DNA of 5,760 nt from Caldilineaceae bacterium (lineage in GTDB: Bacteria; Chloroflexota; Anaerolineae; Caldilineales; Caldilineaceae), in contig WGCB01000761.1 in the NCBI GenBank assembly GCA_015494005.1, positions 1 to 5,760 on the forward strand. Reading direction: 5' to 3'. The position numbers and the translations under genes are program-made. Under the pieces are notes generated by a model, which was not told the DNA's origin, searched no databases, and saw nothing but the letters and a program-made list of their open reading frames with translations. Below are positions 1-5,705 of this stretch, piece by piece; positions within the stretch are counted from its first letter, which is position 1; each line of letters starts with the position of its first letter.

Positions 1-3
1 CCC

Positions 4-41
4 ATGGACCCCACTTCTCGAGCCTGGGAAGCGGGGTCCAT
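4..41. repeat. Long imperfect hairpin at the left window edge
   Basis: The 9-bp arms ATGGACCCC (4-12) and GGGGTCCAT (33-41) are perfectly complementary. After one A/C mismatch (13/32), positions 14-20 pair with 25-31, with two G-T wobbles, leaving the 4-base loop AGCC (21-24). The stem therefore has about 16 pairs. No T-run follows on the plus strand, and the minus-strand exit lies outside the window. It could be the terminator of a gene to the left or a structured leader element. The pairing is seen directly; the role is unknown. Confidence 0.6.
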
Positions 42-164
42 CTGCTACGGCAAGGTTGGATGGCAGGACTAGGGGAAAAACCTTTGGGGAATCCAGAGAG
101 CGGTAGAGGGGGCGCAAGTTTCCTGAAGCCACCGCCCCGAGGCAATCTCACCCTGCACCGCTGT

Positions 165-186
165 ACGTGTTTCAGACGTGTTTCGG
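165..186. repeat. Tandem 11-bp direct repeat upstream of the HdeD-like gene
   Basis: ACGTGTTTC occurs at 165-173 and again at 176-184. The 11-bp units 165-175 and 176-186 match at 10 of 11 positions, and 187-197 is a poorer third copy (about 6 of 11). The 11-bp period is close to one helical turn, and the repeat lies 70-90 bp before the start codon. Both fit a binding site for a dimeric or multimeric regulator. I could not find a convincing -35/-10 pair in 42-257, so the relation to the promoter is unknown. Confidence 0.45.
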
Positions 187-242
187 ATACGATTCACACG
201 AGACCAAACGAACGTTTTTGGACCGACATACCTACCCTACAC

Positions 243-250
243 AAGGAGGA
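243..250 (+). promoter_or_regulatory. Ribosome binding site of the HdeD-like gene
   Basis: AAGGAGGA lies 7 nt before the ATG at 258. This near-perfect site decides the start: the same frame is open back to position 60, but no comparable site precedes the earlier start. Confidence 0.9.
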
Positions 251-257
251 AAGAGAG

Positions 258-830
258 ATGCTTGTACTGCTGGCACGAAATTGGTGGACTCTGCTCATTC
301 GCGGCATCGCCGCGATCCTGTTCGGCATCCTGGCCTTGATCTGGCCAGGGCTGACCCTGACGGTTCTGGTGATCTTCTTCGGCGCCTACGCCCTGGTGGA
401 CGGGGCATTCAACATCGTCGCGGCCTTCCGGCGCCGGAAGAAGGACGAGGACTGGTGGCTGCTTCTGTTGGAGGGGTTGAGCAGTCTCCTATTCGGCGTC
501 CTGGCCCTGACCTGGCCGGAGATCACCGCTCTGGTGCTGCTCATCTTCATCGCGGCCTGGGCGCTAGTCACTGGAGCCTTCGAGGTGGCCGCGGCCATCG
601 CCCTACGCAAGGAGCTGGAGGGCGAGTGGATGCTTATCCTCAGCGGCCTGGCCTCCATGATCTTCGGCACCCTGCTGTTCGCCTTCCCCGGGGCGGGCGC
701 GGTGGCCGTGGCCTGGATCATCGGCAGCTACGCCATCCTCTTCGGCGCGCTGCTGGTGGCCCTCTCCCTGCGCCTGCGCAAGCTCAGCAAGAGCCTGGAG
801 CAGGGCCTGCAGGCCCGGGCCTCCGCCTAG
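258..830 (+). CDS. HdeD/DUF308-family six-helix membrane protein
   Basis: The 190-residue protein is almost entirely hydrophobic, with about six membrane segments near residues 9-29, 32-56, 67-86, 89-114, 124-143 and 147-170. It is built of three copies of a two-helix unit. Each copy has a Gly-Ile/Leu-x-Ser/Ala...Phe-Gly stretch, a Pro after the first helix (P30, P87, P144) and a second helix containing a Gly-Ala-Phe or Gly-Ala-Leu motif (49-51, 106-108, 164-166). This layout and length are typical of the HdeD/DUF308 family. E. coli HdeD is linked to acid resistance at high cell density, but the molecular function of most family members is unknown. Basic residues (58-62, 172-178) flank helices, and the C-terminal tail (171-190) is polar and probably cytoplasmic. 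The gene stands alone, convergent with pncB. The family assignment is firm; a stress role here is inference only. Confidence 0.88.
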   Translation: MLVLLARNWWTLLIRGIAAILFGILALIWPGLTLTVLVIFFGAYALVDGAFNIVAAFRRRKKDEDWWLLLLEGLSSLLFGVLALTWPEITALVLLIFIAAWALVTGAFEVAAAIALRKELEGEWMLILSGLASMIFGTLLFAFPGAGAVAVAWIIGSYAILFGALLVALSLRLRKLSKSLEQGLQARASA

Positions 831-838
831 AGAGGCCC
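803..838 (+). terminator. Alternating GC-rich stems across the HdeD-like stop codon (weak terminator candidate)
   Basis: A perfect 14-bp palindrome, GGGCCTGCAGGCCC, lies at 803-816. It is followed directly by GGGCCTC (817-823), which pairs with GAGGCCC (832-838) around an 8-nt loop containing the TAG stop. Only TT and then C-rich sequence follow, so this is not a classical intrinsic terminator. It may slow polymerase or protect the mRNA end. Part of the symmetry may be a by-product of GC-rich codons. Confidence 0.35.
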
Positions 839-876
839 TTCCCCACCGGTTTGCCACACGGAAAATCCACTGCCCG

Positions 877-899
877 GGCGCCAGGACCCCGCTGGCGCC
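877..899. terminator. Hairpin in the convergent gap between the HdeD-like gene and pncB
   Basis: GGCGCCAG (877-884) and CTGGCGCC (892-899) form a perfect 8-bp stem with a 7-nt loop. It lies between two genes that face each other (830 and 957), where a shared bidirectional terminator is expected. No T-run follows on the plus strand, and only a short ATTTT run lies about a dozen bases beyond on the minus strand. It is therefore a weak or factor-assisted terminator at best. Confidence 0.45.
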
Positions 900-956
900 T
901 TCGGCATTCCTCGCCCCAGGCGCCACCGCAGTTCCCCCGGCCCGCCCCCACGCCAC

Positions 957-2510
<1,554 letters not shown>

Positions 2511-2515
2511 CCTTC

Positions 2516-2520
2516 CCTCC
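2516..2520 (-). promoter_or_regulatory. Ribosome binding site of pncB
   Basis: The minus strand reads GGAGG 5 nt before the ATG at 2510. It favours this start over the ATG at 2549. Confidence 0.8.
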
Positions 2521-2642
2521 TTTTTCCTCGACACGCCACCGCCAGCCATCCCAGGGCAGCGCGCACTGGTCGAAATTCATCTCTATTATCCGCCCAGGCC
2601 GCCATTCTGACAAAACTCAAACACAAAAACGGTCTTCGGGTC

Positions 2643-2671
2643 TTGACAGCCATGACGCACCGTGTTATATT
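2643..2671 (+). promoter_or_regulatory. Near-consensus sigma70 promoter for the phasin-like gene
   Basis: TTGACA (2643-2648, perfect -35) is followed after exactly 17 bp by TATATT (2666-2671, five of six bases of the -10). Transcription should start near 2678, leaving a leader of about 137 nt before the ATG at 2815. It sits in the most AT-rich stretch of the window. The -10 lies inside the 45-bp dyad at 2651-2695, so a bound regulator would block or reshape polymerase access. Confidence 0.8.
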
Positions 2672-2695
2672 AAAATTGTAACGCAATGCGTCATG
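2651..2695. promoter_or_regulatory. 45-bp hyphenated dyad, probable operator
   Basis: The perfect 9-bp arms CATGACGCA (2651-2659) and TGCGTCATG (2687-2695) are centred on 2673. Around the same centre, GTTA (2664-2667) matches TAAC (2679-2682), as do three further single positions, for about 16 of 22 complementary pairs. A second smaller palindrome, ACGCA-a-TGCGT, lies at 2681-2691. The element covers the spacer, the -10 and the expected start site of the plus-strand promoter. This suits a dimeric repressor or two cooperating dimers. The symmetry is seen directly; the regulator is unknown. NAD-linked regulators such as NrtR or NiaR are possible because pncB is adjacent, but I recognise no consensus. 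Confidence 0.6.
2667..2694 (-). promoter_or_regulatory. Possible overlapping pncB promoter
   Basis: On the minus strand, ATGACG (2689-2694, four of six against TTGACA) is spaced 16 bp from TAATAT (2667-2672, four of six). A start near 2660 would give a leader of about 150 nt to pncB. It overlaps the phasin promoter and the dyad. The match is modest, and AT-rich sequence gives chance hits. Confidence 0.3.
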
Positions 2696-2800
2696 CATTT
2701 TCGCGGCCAAATCAGGCCACAACAGACGGACAACCAGTCGAAACCAAATCAGAGTGACGTTTCCGGTGTGGACCGAGGGTGCTTGGTGGCAGTGGGAACG

Positions 2801-2808
2801 AAAGGAGG
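2801..2808 (+). promoter_or_regulatory. Ribosome binding site of the phasin-like gene
   Basis: AAAGGAGG ends 6 nt before the ATG at 2815. This selects that codon over the alternative in-frame start at 2779. Confidence 0.9.
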
Positions 2809-2814
2809 CAGACC

Positions 2815-3486
2815 ATGGAAGTGAAGCTGAACATCCGCAACATCGATCTGCGCGACGCGCAGGAGAAGGTGGAGGACAACGTGAAGCAGCTGCGGAACGT
2901 GAGCCGCAAGGCGGTCCTGGCCTACGCGGGCCTGCTGGGCCTGGCCATGGACGAGGCCAAGGCCATCCTGGAGCGGGGCCAGAAGCTGGTGGAGCAGGCC
3001 GAAAAGCGGGGCGAGAAGCTGGAGCGCCAGCTGGAGAAGGAGGCCACCCGGGAGCTGAAGAAGAGCCGCCGGGAGCTGGAGAAGCGGGTAAAGAAGCTCC
3101 AGAAGCAGCTGCAGAAACTCCAGAAGCAGAGCCGCAAGCGGGTCCGGGGCAAGGAGCGCAAGGCAGAACAGCTCCTGGAGAAGCAGGTGGAGGAGGTCCT
3201 GGAGCGCATGGGCATCCCCAGCCGGGAGCGCATCGAGAAGTTGAACAAGGAGATCGACGCGCTGACCCGGAAGATCGACCAGGCTCTGGCCAAGCAGCAG
3301 CCGCAGGTGGAGCTGCCCATCCCCAACTACGATGAGCTCTCCGTGCGGGAGATCCTCCAGGAGCTGGACAAGCTGACCCCGGAGCAGCTGCAGGCCATCA
3401 AGGAGCACGAGGCGGCCCACAAGGCCCGGGTCACCGTGCTGCGGGAGGTGGATCGCCGCCTGCAGGAGGCCCTGGCCGTGGCCTAA
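2815..3486 (+). CDS. Phasin-like coiled-coil protein with a conserved C-terminal helical domain
   Basis: The 223-residue soluble protein has no signal peptide, no membrane segment and no cysteine. Four parts are visible. First, an N-terminal strand-like stretch (1-12). Second, an amphipathic Ala/Leu helix (about 29-60), reminiscent of phasins and PhaI/PhaF-type granule proteins. Third, a very charged Lys/Glu/Arg/Gln coiled coil (about 60-127, with repeats such as KLQKQ at 94-98 and 101-105), followed by an RMGIPSRERIEKLNKEIDAL segment (131-150) that strongly resembles the conserved LG[IV]PSRxxIxxL motif of polyhydroxyalkanoate granule-associated proteins. Fourth, after a Gln/Pro linker (161-170), a domain with NYDELSVREI (171-180), LTPEQL (187-192) and HKARVTVL (202-209), which I recall at the C-terminus of various actinobacterial and Chloroflexota proteins. 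A likely role is coating polyester or lipid inclusions, or a structural or DNA-associated scaffold. No PHA synthase lies in the window. It is monocistronic, with a strong promoter and terminator. Confidence 0.65.
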   Translation: MEVKLNIRNIDLRDAQEKVEDNVKQLRNVSRKAVLAYAGLLGLAMDEAKAILERGQKLVEQAEKRGEKLERQLEKEATRELKKSRRELEKRVKKLQKQLQKLQKQSRKRVRGKERKAEQLLEKQVEEVLERMGIPSRERIEKLNKEIDALTRKIDQALAKQQPQVELPIPNYDELSVREILQELDKLTPEQLQAIKEHEAAHKARVTVLREVDRRLQEALAVA

Positions 3487-3556
3487 ACTGGCCTGCACTG
3501 GACAGCCGAACGGCCCTGGCTCCCCCGCCAGCGGCCACGGACGCAGCCGTCCCCTG

Positions 3557-3589
3557 ACGCCCTGATCGACATCGATCGGGGCGTTTTTT
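3557..3589 (+). terminator. Rho-independent terminator of the phasin-like gene
   Basis: ACGCCCTGATCG (3557-3568) pairs with CGATCGGGGCGT (3573-3584) in a 12-bp stem with one G-U pair and the 4-nt loop ACAT. The stem is followed by T's at 3584-3589 and another short T-run. It lies 70 nt after the stop codon and separates this transcript from mscL. Confidence 0.95.
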
Positions 3590-3647
3590 CTTTGCCCCAG
3601 CCCTGCGCCTCTACCCCACTCCCGCCGGAAGTTCAGGCGCCTTAATG

Positions 3648-3674
3648 TGGTTCGTAACCATCCCTGGCTATCCT
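3648..3674 (+). promoter_or_regulatory. Possible mscL promoter region with a small palindrome
   Basis: TATCCT (3669-3674) is a plausible -10, 57 bp before the mscL start. No good -35 lies 16-18 bp upstream. Instead, the palindrome TGGTT-cgt-AACCA occupies 3648-3660. An activator-dependent promoter would fit, but the evidence is thin. mscL must have its own start because a strong terminator precedes it. Confidence 0.3.
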
Positions 3675-3720
3675 GAAGGCGGTGCAGGATCTCTGCATCG
3701 AAACCAACTCAAGTTCCTGT

Positions 3721-3728
3721 GGAGGGAG
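3721..3728 (+). promoter_or_regulatory. Ribosome binding site of mscL
   Basis: GGAGGGAG starts 10 nt before the ATG at 3731, with GGAGG spaced 5 nt from it. The in-frame GTG at 3719 overlaps this site and so is not the start. Confidence 0.85.
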
Positions 3729-3730
3729 AA

Positions 3731-4150
3731 ATGCTGAAAGAATTCCGTGATTTCATCATGCGGGGGAATGTCCTGGACCTGGCTGTGGCCGTGATCATCG
3801 GCGCCGCCTTCAACTCCGTGGTCAACTCCCTGGTCAACGACGTCATCATGCCCCCCATCGGCTGGATCCTGGGTGGCGTGGATTTCTCCAACCTCTTCAT
3901 CGACCTCTCGGGCAAGGGCTATGCCAGCCTGGTGGCCGCTGAGGAGGCCGGGGCGCCCATCATCAAGTATGGCCTGTTCGTCAACAACGTGATCAACTTC
4001 CTCATCATCGCCTTCGTCATCTTCATGATCATCAAACAGGTCAACCGCATGCAGAAGCCCAAGGAAGAGGCGCCGGCCGCGCCGCCCGAGCCCACCGCAG
4101 AGGAGAAACTCCTGGCCGAGATCCGAGACCTGCTCAAAGAGAAGTCCTAA
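3731..4150 (+). CDS. mscL: Large-conductance mechanosensitive channel MscL
   Basis: The 139-residue protein is the standard MscL length. It forms a homopentameric inner-membrane pore that opens under high membrane tension and releases solutes during hypo-osmotic shock. The N-terminal amphipathic helix [13 protein letters not shown] (1-13) is typical of the family. The pore-lining TM1 (about 14-42) contains the small-residue gate segment AVIIGAAF (20-27), [11 protein letters not shown] (31-41) and the PP pair (41-42). A periplasmic loop (about 43-76) holds [12 protein letters not shown] (48-59). TM2 (about 80-103) is [20 protein letters not shown] (80-99). A Pro/Ala/Glu-rich linker (108-124) leads to the C-terminal bundle helix [12 protein letters not shown] (124-135), which is normally conserved. 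Nothing is missing. The gene is monocistronic, with a terminator on either side. Confidence 0.98.
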   Translation: MLKEFRDFIMRGNVLDLAVAVIIGAAFNSVVNSLVNDVIMPPIGWILGGVDFSNLFIDLSGKGYASLVAAEEAGAPIIKYGLFVNNVINFLIIAFVIFMIIKQVNRMQKPKEEAPAAPPEPTAEEKLLAEIRDLLKEKS

Positions 4151-4160
4151 CCCCCGCCCC

Positions 4161-4192
4161 GCGTCCGGGAAGCCCGACCGTTTCCCGGACGC
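4161..4192 (+). terminator. Probable mscL terminator hairpin
   Basis: GCGTCCGGGAA (4161-4171) and TTCCCGGACGC (4182-4192) form a perfect 11-bp stem with a 10-nt loop, starting 10 nt after the mscL stop. The following sequence is pyrimidine-rich (TCTCCTTCCTCC) but has no real T-run. On the minus strand the exit is G-rich, so the hairpin probably serves mscL rather than the facing nitrilase gene. Confidence 0.65.
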
Positions 4193-4308
4193 TCTCCTTC
4201 CTCCTGGAACTCGGAACCGAGCCGAACCTCGCACAGGCCCAGGTGCTGGGAGTCCAACGTGGTGCTCCCTGTGGCCGCACCAAGCGCCGCTTCCCAGCCG
4301 CTCCACCC

Positions 4309-5232
4309 TCAGTCATCGTTCCTCCGAACCTCGTAATGGAACACATCCGGTCGGGCGTAATGGCCGGCTACATCGAACATGCGTTTGGCTTTGGGAATCA
4401 GGCTTAGGTCCAGGTCGGCATAGAGCATCCCCTGCTCTTGATGGAGGGGCCCGGCCATGATTTCGCCCTGGGGGTTGACGATGCAGCTGTTGCCGCTGTT
4501 GATCCACTCCTGGTCTCCGGAATACAAACCTTTGAACTCATACCGGTCGGGGATGTCGTCCATCCGGACTGCCTGGCACACGTTGACGACGAACATGCCT
4601 CCCTCGCGGGCGATATGGCGCATAGCAACCAGCCAGGCCTCGCTGGAATCCCAGGTGGGAGCGACGTAAATCTGGGTGCCACCGGCGTACATGGCCTGGC
4701 GCGCCAGAGGCATGTAGTTCTCCCAGCAGAGCAGACCGCCCAAGCGCCCCATCGGGGTTTCGAAAACCGGCAGAGTGGAGCCATCCCCTTGCCCCCAGAC
4801 GAGTCGTTCGCCACCGGTGGGCATGAGTTTGCGGTGCTTGCCCAGGATACGGCCATCCGCGCCGATGGTGAGCAGTGTGTTGTAGAGGGTGGCGCCGCTG
4901 GCCTCCACATTGCGTTCGTGGGTGCCGATGGTCACGGTGACGCCGGCCGCTTTGGCTGCATCGCAGAGCGCATCGGTGGCCTCATCGGGGATGGAAACGG
5001 CGCTGGCGAGCAGCTCGCTGTACAGTTCGTCGAGCATGCGGCCGTTGCCATTGGGCACCACCCACACCCAGTCGGGATAGCCTGAGACGAAGGCTTCGGG
5101 AAAGACAACCAGCTTGGCGCCCGCCTCGCCTGCCGTGTGGATCCGCTCACACGCTTTCTCCACAGTTTTCTCCCGATCCAGGAACACGGGAGCCTCCTGC
5201 ACTGCAGCAACCCGGACGGTTTGGGTATTCAT
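4309..5232 (-). CDS. Nitrilase
   Basis: The 307-residue carbon-nitrogen hydrolase belongs to the nitrilase branch (EC 3.5.5.-), which converts nitriles to carboxylic acids and ammonia in the cytoplasm. The catalytic residues are present: E46 in FPEAF (44-48), K135 in GKHRKLMPT (131-139) and the nucleophile C169 in LLCWENYMPLAR (167-178). Supporting conserved motifs are GERLVWGQGDGS (141-152), where E142 may be the fourth catalytic residue, APTWDSSEAW (191-200) and GHYARPDVF (290-298). The CWENYMPLAR and GHYARPDV signatures separate it from amidases and ureidopropionases. The chain ends about nine residues after GHYARPDVF. It therefore lacks the long C-terminal tail of many 330-370-residue filament-forming nitrilases. 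The start is the ATG at 5232 with GGAGGT upstream; a GTG at 5265 is less likely. By hand count, third positions in the first 39 codons are about 70% G/C, lower than in pncB and the phasin-like gene, which may indicate later acquisition. The substrate cannot be read from the sequence. Confidence 0.95.
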   Translation of the reverse strand: MNTQTVRVAAVQEAPVFLDREKTVEKACERIHTAGEAGAKLVVFPEAFVSGYPDWVWVVPNGNGRMLDELYSELLASAVSIPDEATDALCDAAKAAGVTVTIGTHERNVEASGATLYNTLLTIGADGRILGKHRKLMPTGGERLVWGQGDGSTLPVFETPMGRLGGLLCWENYMPLARQAMYAGGTQIYVAPTWDSSEAWLVAMRHIAREGGMFVVNVCQAVRMDDIPDRYEFKGLYSGDQEWINSGNSCIVNPQGEIMAGPLHQEQGMLYADLDLSLIPKAKRMFDVAGHYARPDVFHYEVRRNDD

Positions 5233-5236
5233 AGCG

Positions 5237-5242
5237 ACCTCC
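5237..5242 (-). promoter_or_regulatory. Ribosome binding site of the nitrilase gene
   Basis: The minus strand reads GGAGGT, ending 4 nt before the ATG at 5232. It supports this start over the GTG at 5265. Confidence 0.85.
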
Positions 5243-5376
5243 GTTCGTGAGATGAGATTGGCCACCTACCACTTCGGCCCGAAAAATAGAGGTTGGGCCG
5301 CATGCCTGACACAATGGATGGTCGTGAAGATACCCATGTGTCGAAAAGGCATGCATGAGCACCAACCCTCGGCTCC

Positions 5377-5405
5377 ATCATACGACACACTATTCGATTC
5401 GCCAA
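5377..5405 (-). promoter_or_regulatory. Probable sigma70 promoter of the nitrilase gene
   Basis: On the minus strand, TTGGCG (5400-5405, four of six) is followed after exactly 17 bp by TATGAT (5377-5382, five of six). Transcription would start near 5370, giving a leader of about 137 nt to the ATG at 5232. Confidence 0.5.
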
Positions 5406-5546
5406 TGGCGGCCTGAGGAGCGGCCCACAGCCTCCGGCTCCACAGGCATCGTTGGATCAGCTGGCACCAGTCCAAGGCCCACACAGACACCCGCTGACAC
5501 GCCCCCTCCGTACCCATCCCGGCCCATCCCAACCACCTTTTTCCAT

Positions 5547-5591
5547 CGGCCACCCCGGCTCATGGCAACCCATGGAGATGTCCGGTGGCCG
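5547..5591. repeat. Nested inverted repeat upstream of the right-edge promoter
   Basis: CGGCCACC (5547-5554) and GGTGGCCG (5584-5591) are perfect 8-bp arms. Inside them, CATGG (5561-5565) pairs with CCATG (5570-5574) around CAAC. The element ends 19 bp before the -35 at 5611. It could be an upstream regulator site or the terminator of an unseen transcript; no T-run follows. Confidence 0.4.
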
Positions 5592-5599
5592 GGCAGATC

Positions 5600-5613
5600 C
5601 AAGGATTTCCTTG
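5600..5613. promoter_or_regulatory. Palindrome over the -35 of the right-edge promoter
   Basis: CAAGGA-tt-TCCTTG is a 14-bp palindrome whose last three bases are the first three of the -35 hexamer TTGAGA. This position is typical of operators. The regulator is unknown. Confidence 0.4.
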
Positions 5614-5639
5614 AGACAGGGGCTGGAACGTGCTATAGT
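5611..5639 (+). promoter_or_regulatory. Strong extended -10 sigma70 promoter
   Basis: TTGAGA (5611-5616) and TATAGT (5634-5639) are spaced by 17 bp, and the -10 is preceded by TGC (5631-5633), an extended -10 TGn element. Transcription should start near 5646, about 60 nt before the ATG at 5706. Confidence 0.72.
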
Positions 5640-5667
5640 GGAAGTGTGGGGCACACCCACTTGGATT

Positions 5668-5695
5668 CAATTGCCCTGTCTCTGAGACCGAATTG
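5668..5695 (+). promoter_or_regulatory. Nested hairpin in the leader of the right-edge gene
   Basis: GTCTC (5678-5682) and GAGAC (5684-5688) are complementary, and outside them CAATT (5668-5672) pairs with AATTG (5691-5695). The outer stem abuts the G-rich ribosome binding site (5695-5702). A further short repeat, GTGGG/CCCAC (5646-5650, 5656-5660), lies at the expected transcript start. The inner loop of one base cannot form as drawn in RNA, so the terminal pairs would open. Confidence 0.35.
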
Positions 5696-5705
5696 GGGGG
5701 AGCCC

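Larger units (their letters stand above)
5233..5705. other. Non-coding region between the nitrilase and the right-edge gene
   Basis: I see no convincing gene or gene remnant here; the open frames are short and of random composition. The stretch holds divergent promoters (5377-5405 minus, 5611-5639 plus) and several inverted repeats. One repeat is CGGCCC (5275-5280) with GGGCCG (5295-5300), which would form a small hairpin in the nitrilase leader. GCATGC occurs twice (5300-5305 and 5349-5354). The part between about 5420 and 5545 shows nothing I can name. Confidence 0.6.

Noticed and set aside
60..257. N-terminal extension of the HdeD-like protein back to position 60
   Set aside because: The extra 66 residues are polar and do not resemble the family, while AAGGAGGA directly precedes the ATG at 258.
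2749..3498. A 249-codon leucine-rich frame on the minus strand opposite the phasin-like gene
   Set aside because: The Leu/Gln/Leu composition is the reverse complement of Lys/Glu/Gln coiled-coil codons. The plus frame has the ribosome binding site, promoter and terminator.
3719..3730. GTG at 3719 as the mscL start
   Set aside because: It overlaps the ribosome binding site, and MscL proteins begin with the M-L-K-E-F-R-type helix encoded from 3731.
5233..5265. GTG at 5265 as the nitrilase start
   Set aside because: It has no good ribosome binding site, and the family's N-terminal strand (VRVAAVQ) begins right after the ATG at 5232.
5266..5553. A 95-codon minus-strand frame upstream of the nitrilase
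   Set aside because: It covers the probable nitrilase promoter, is rich in Trp/Cys as random frames are, and resembles nothing I know.
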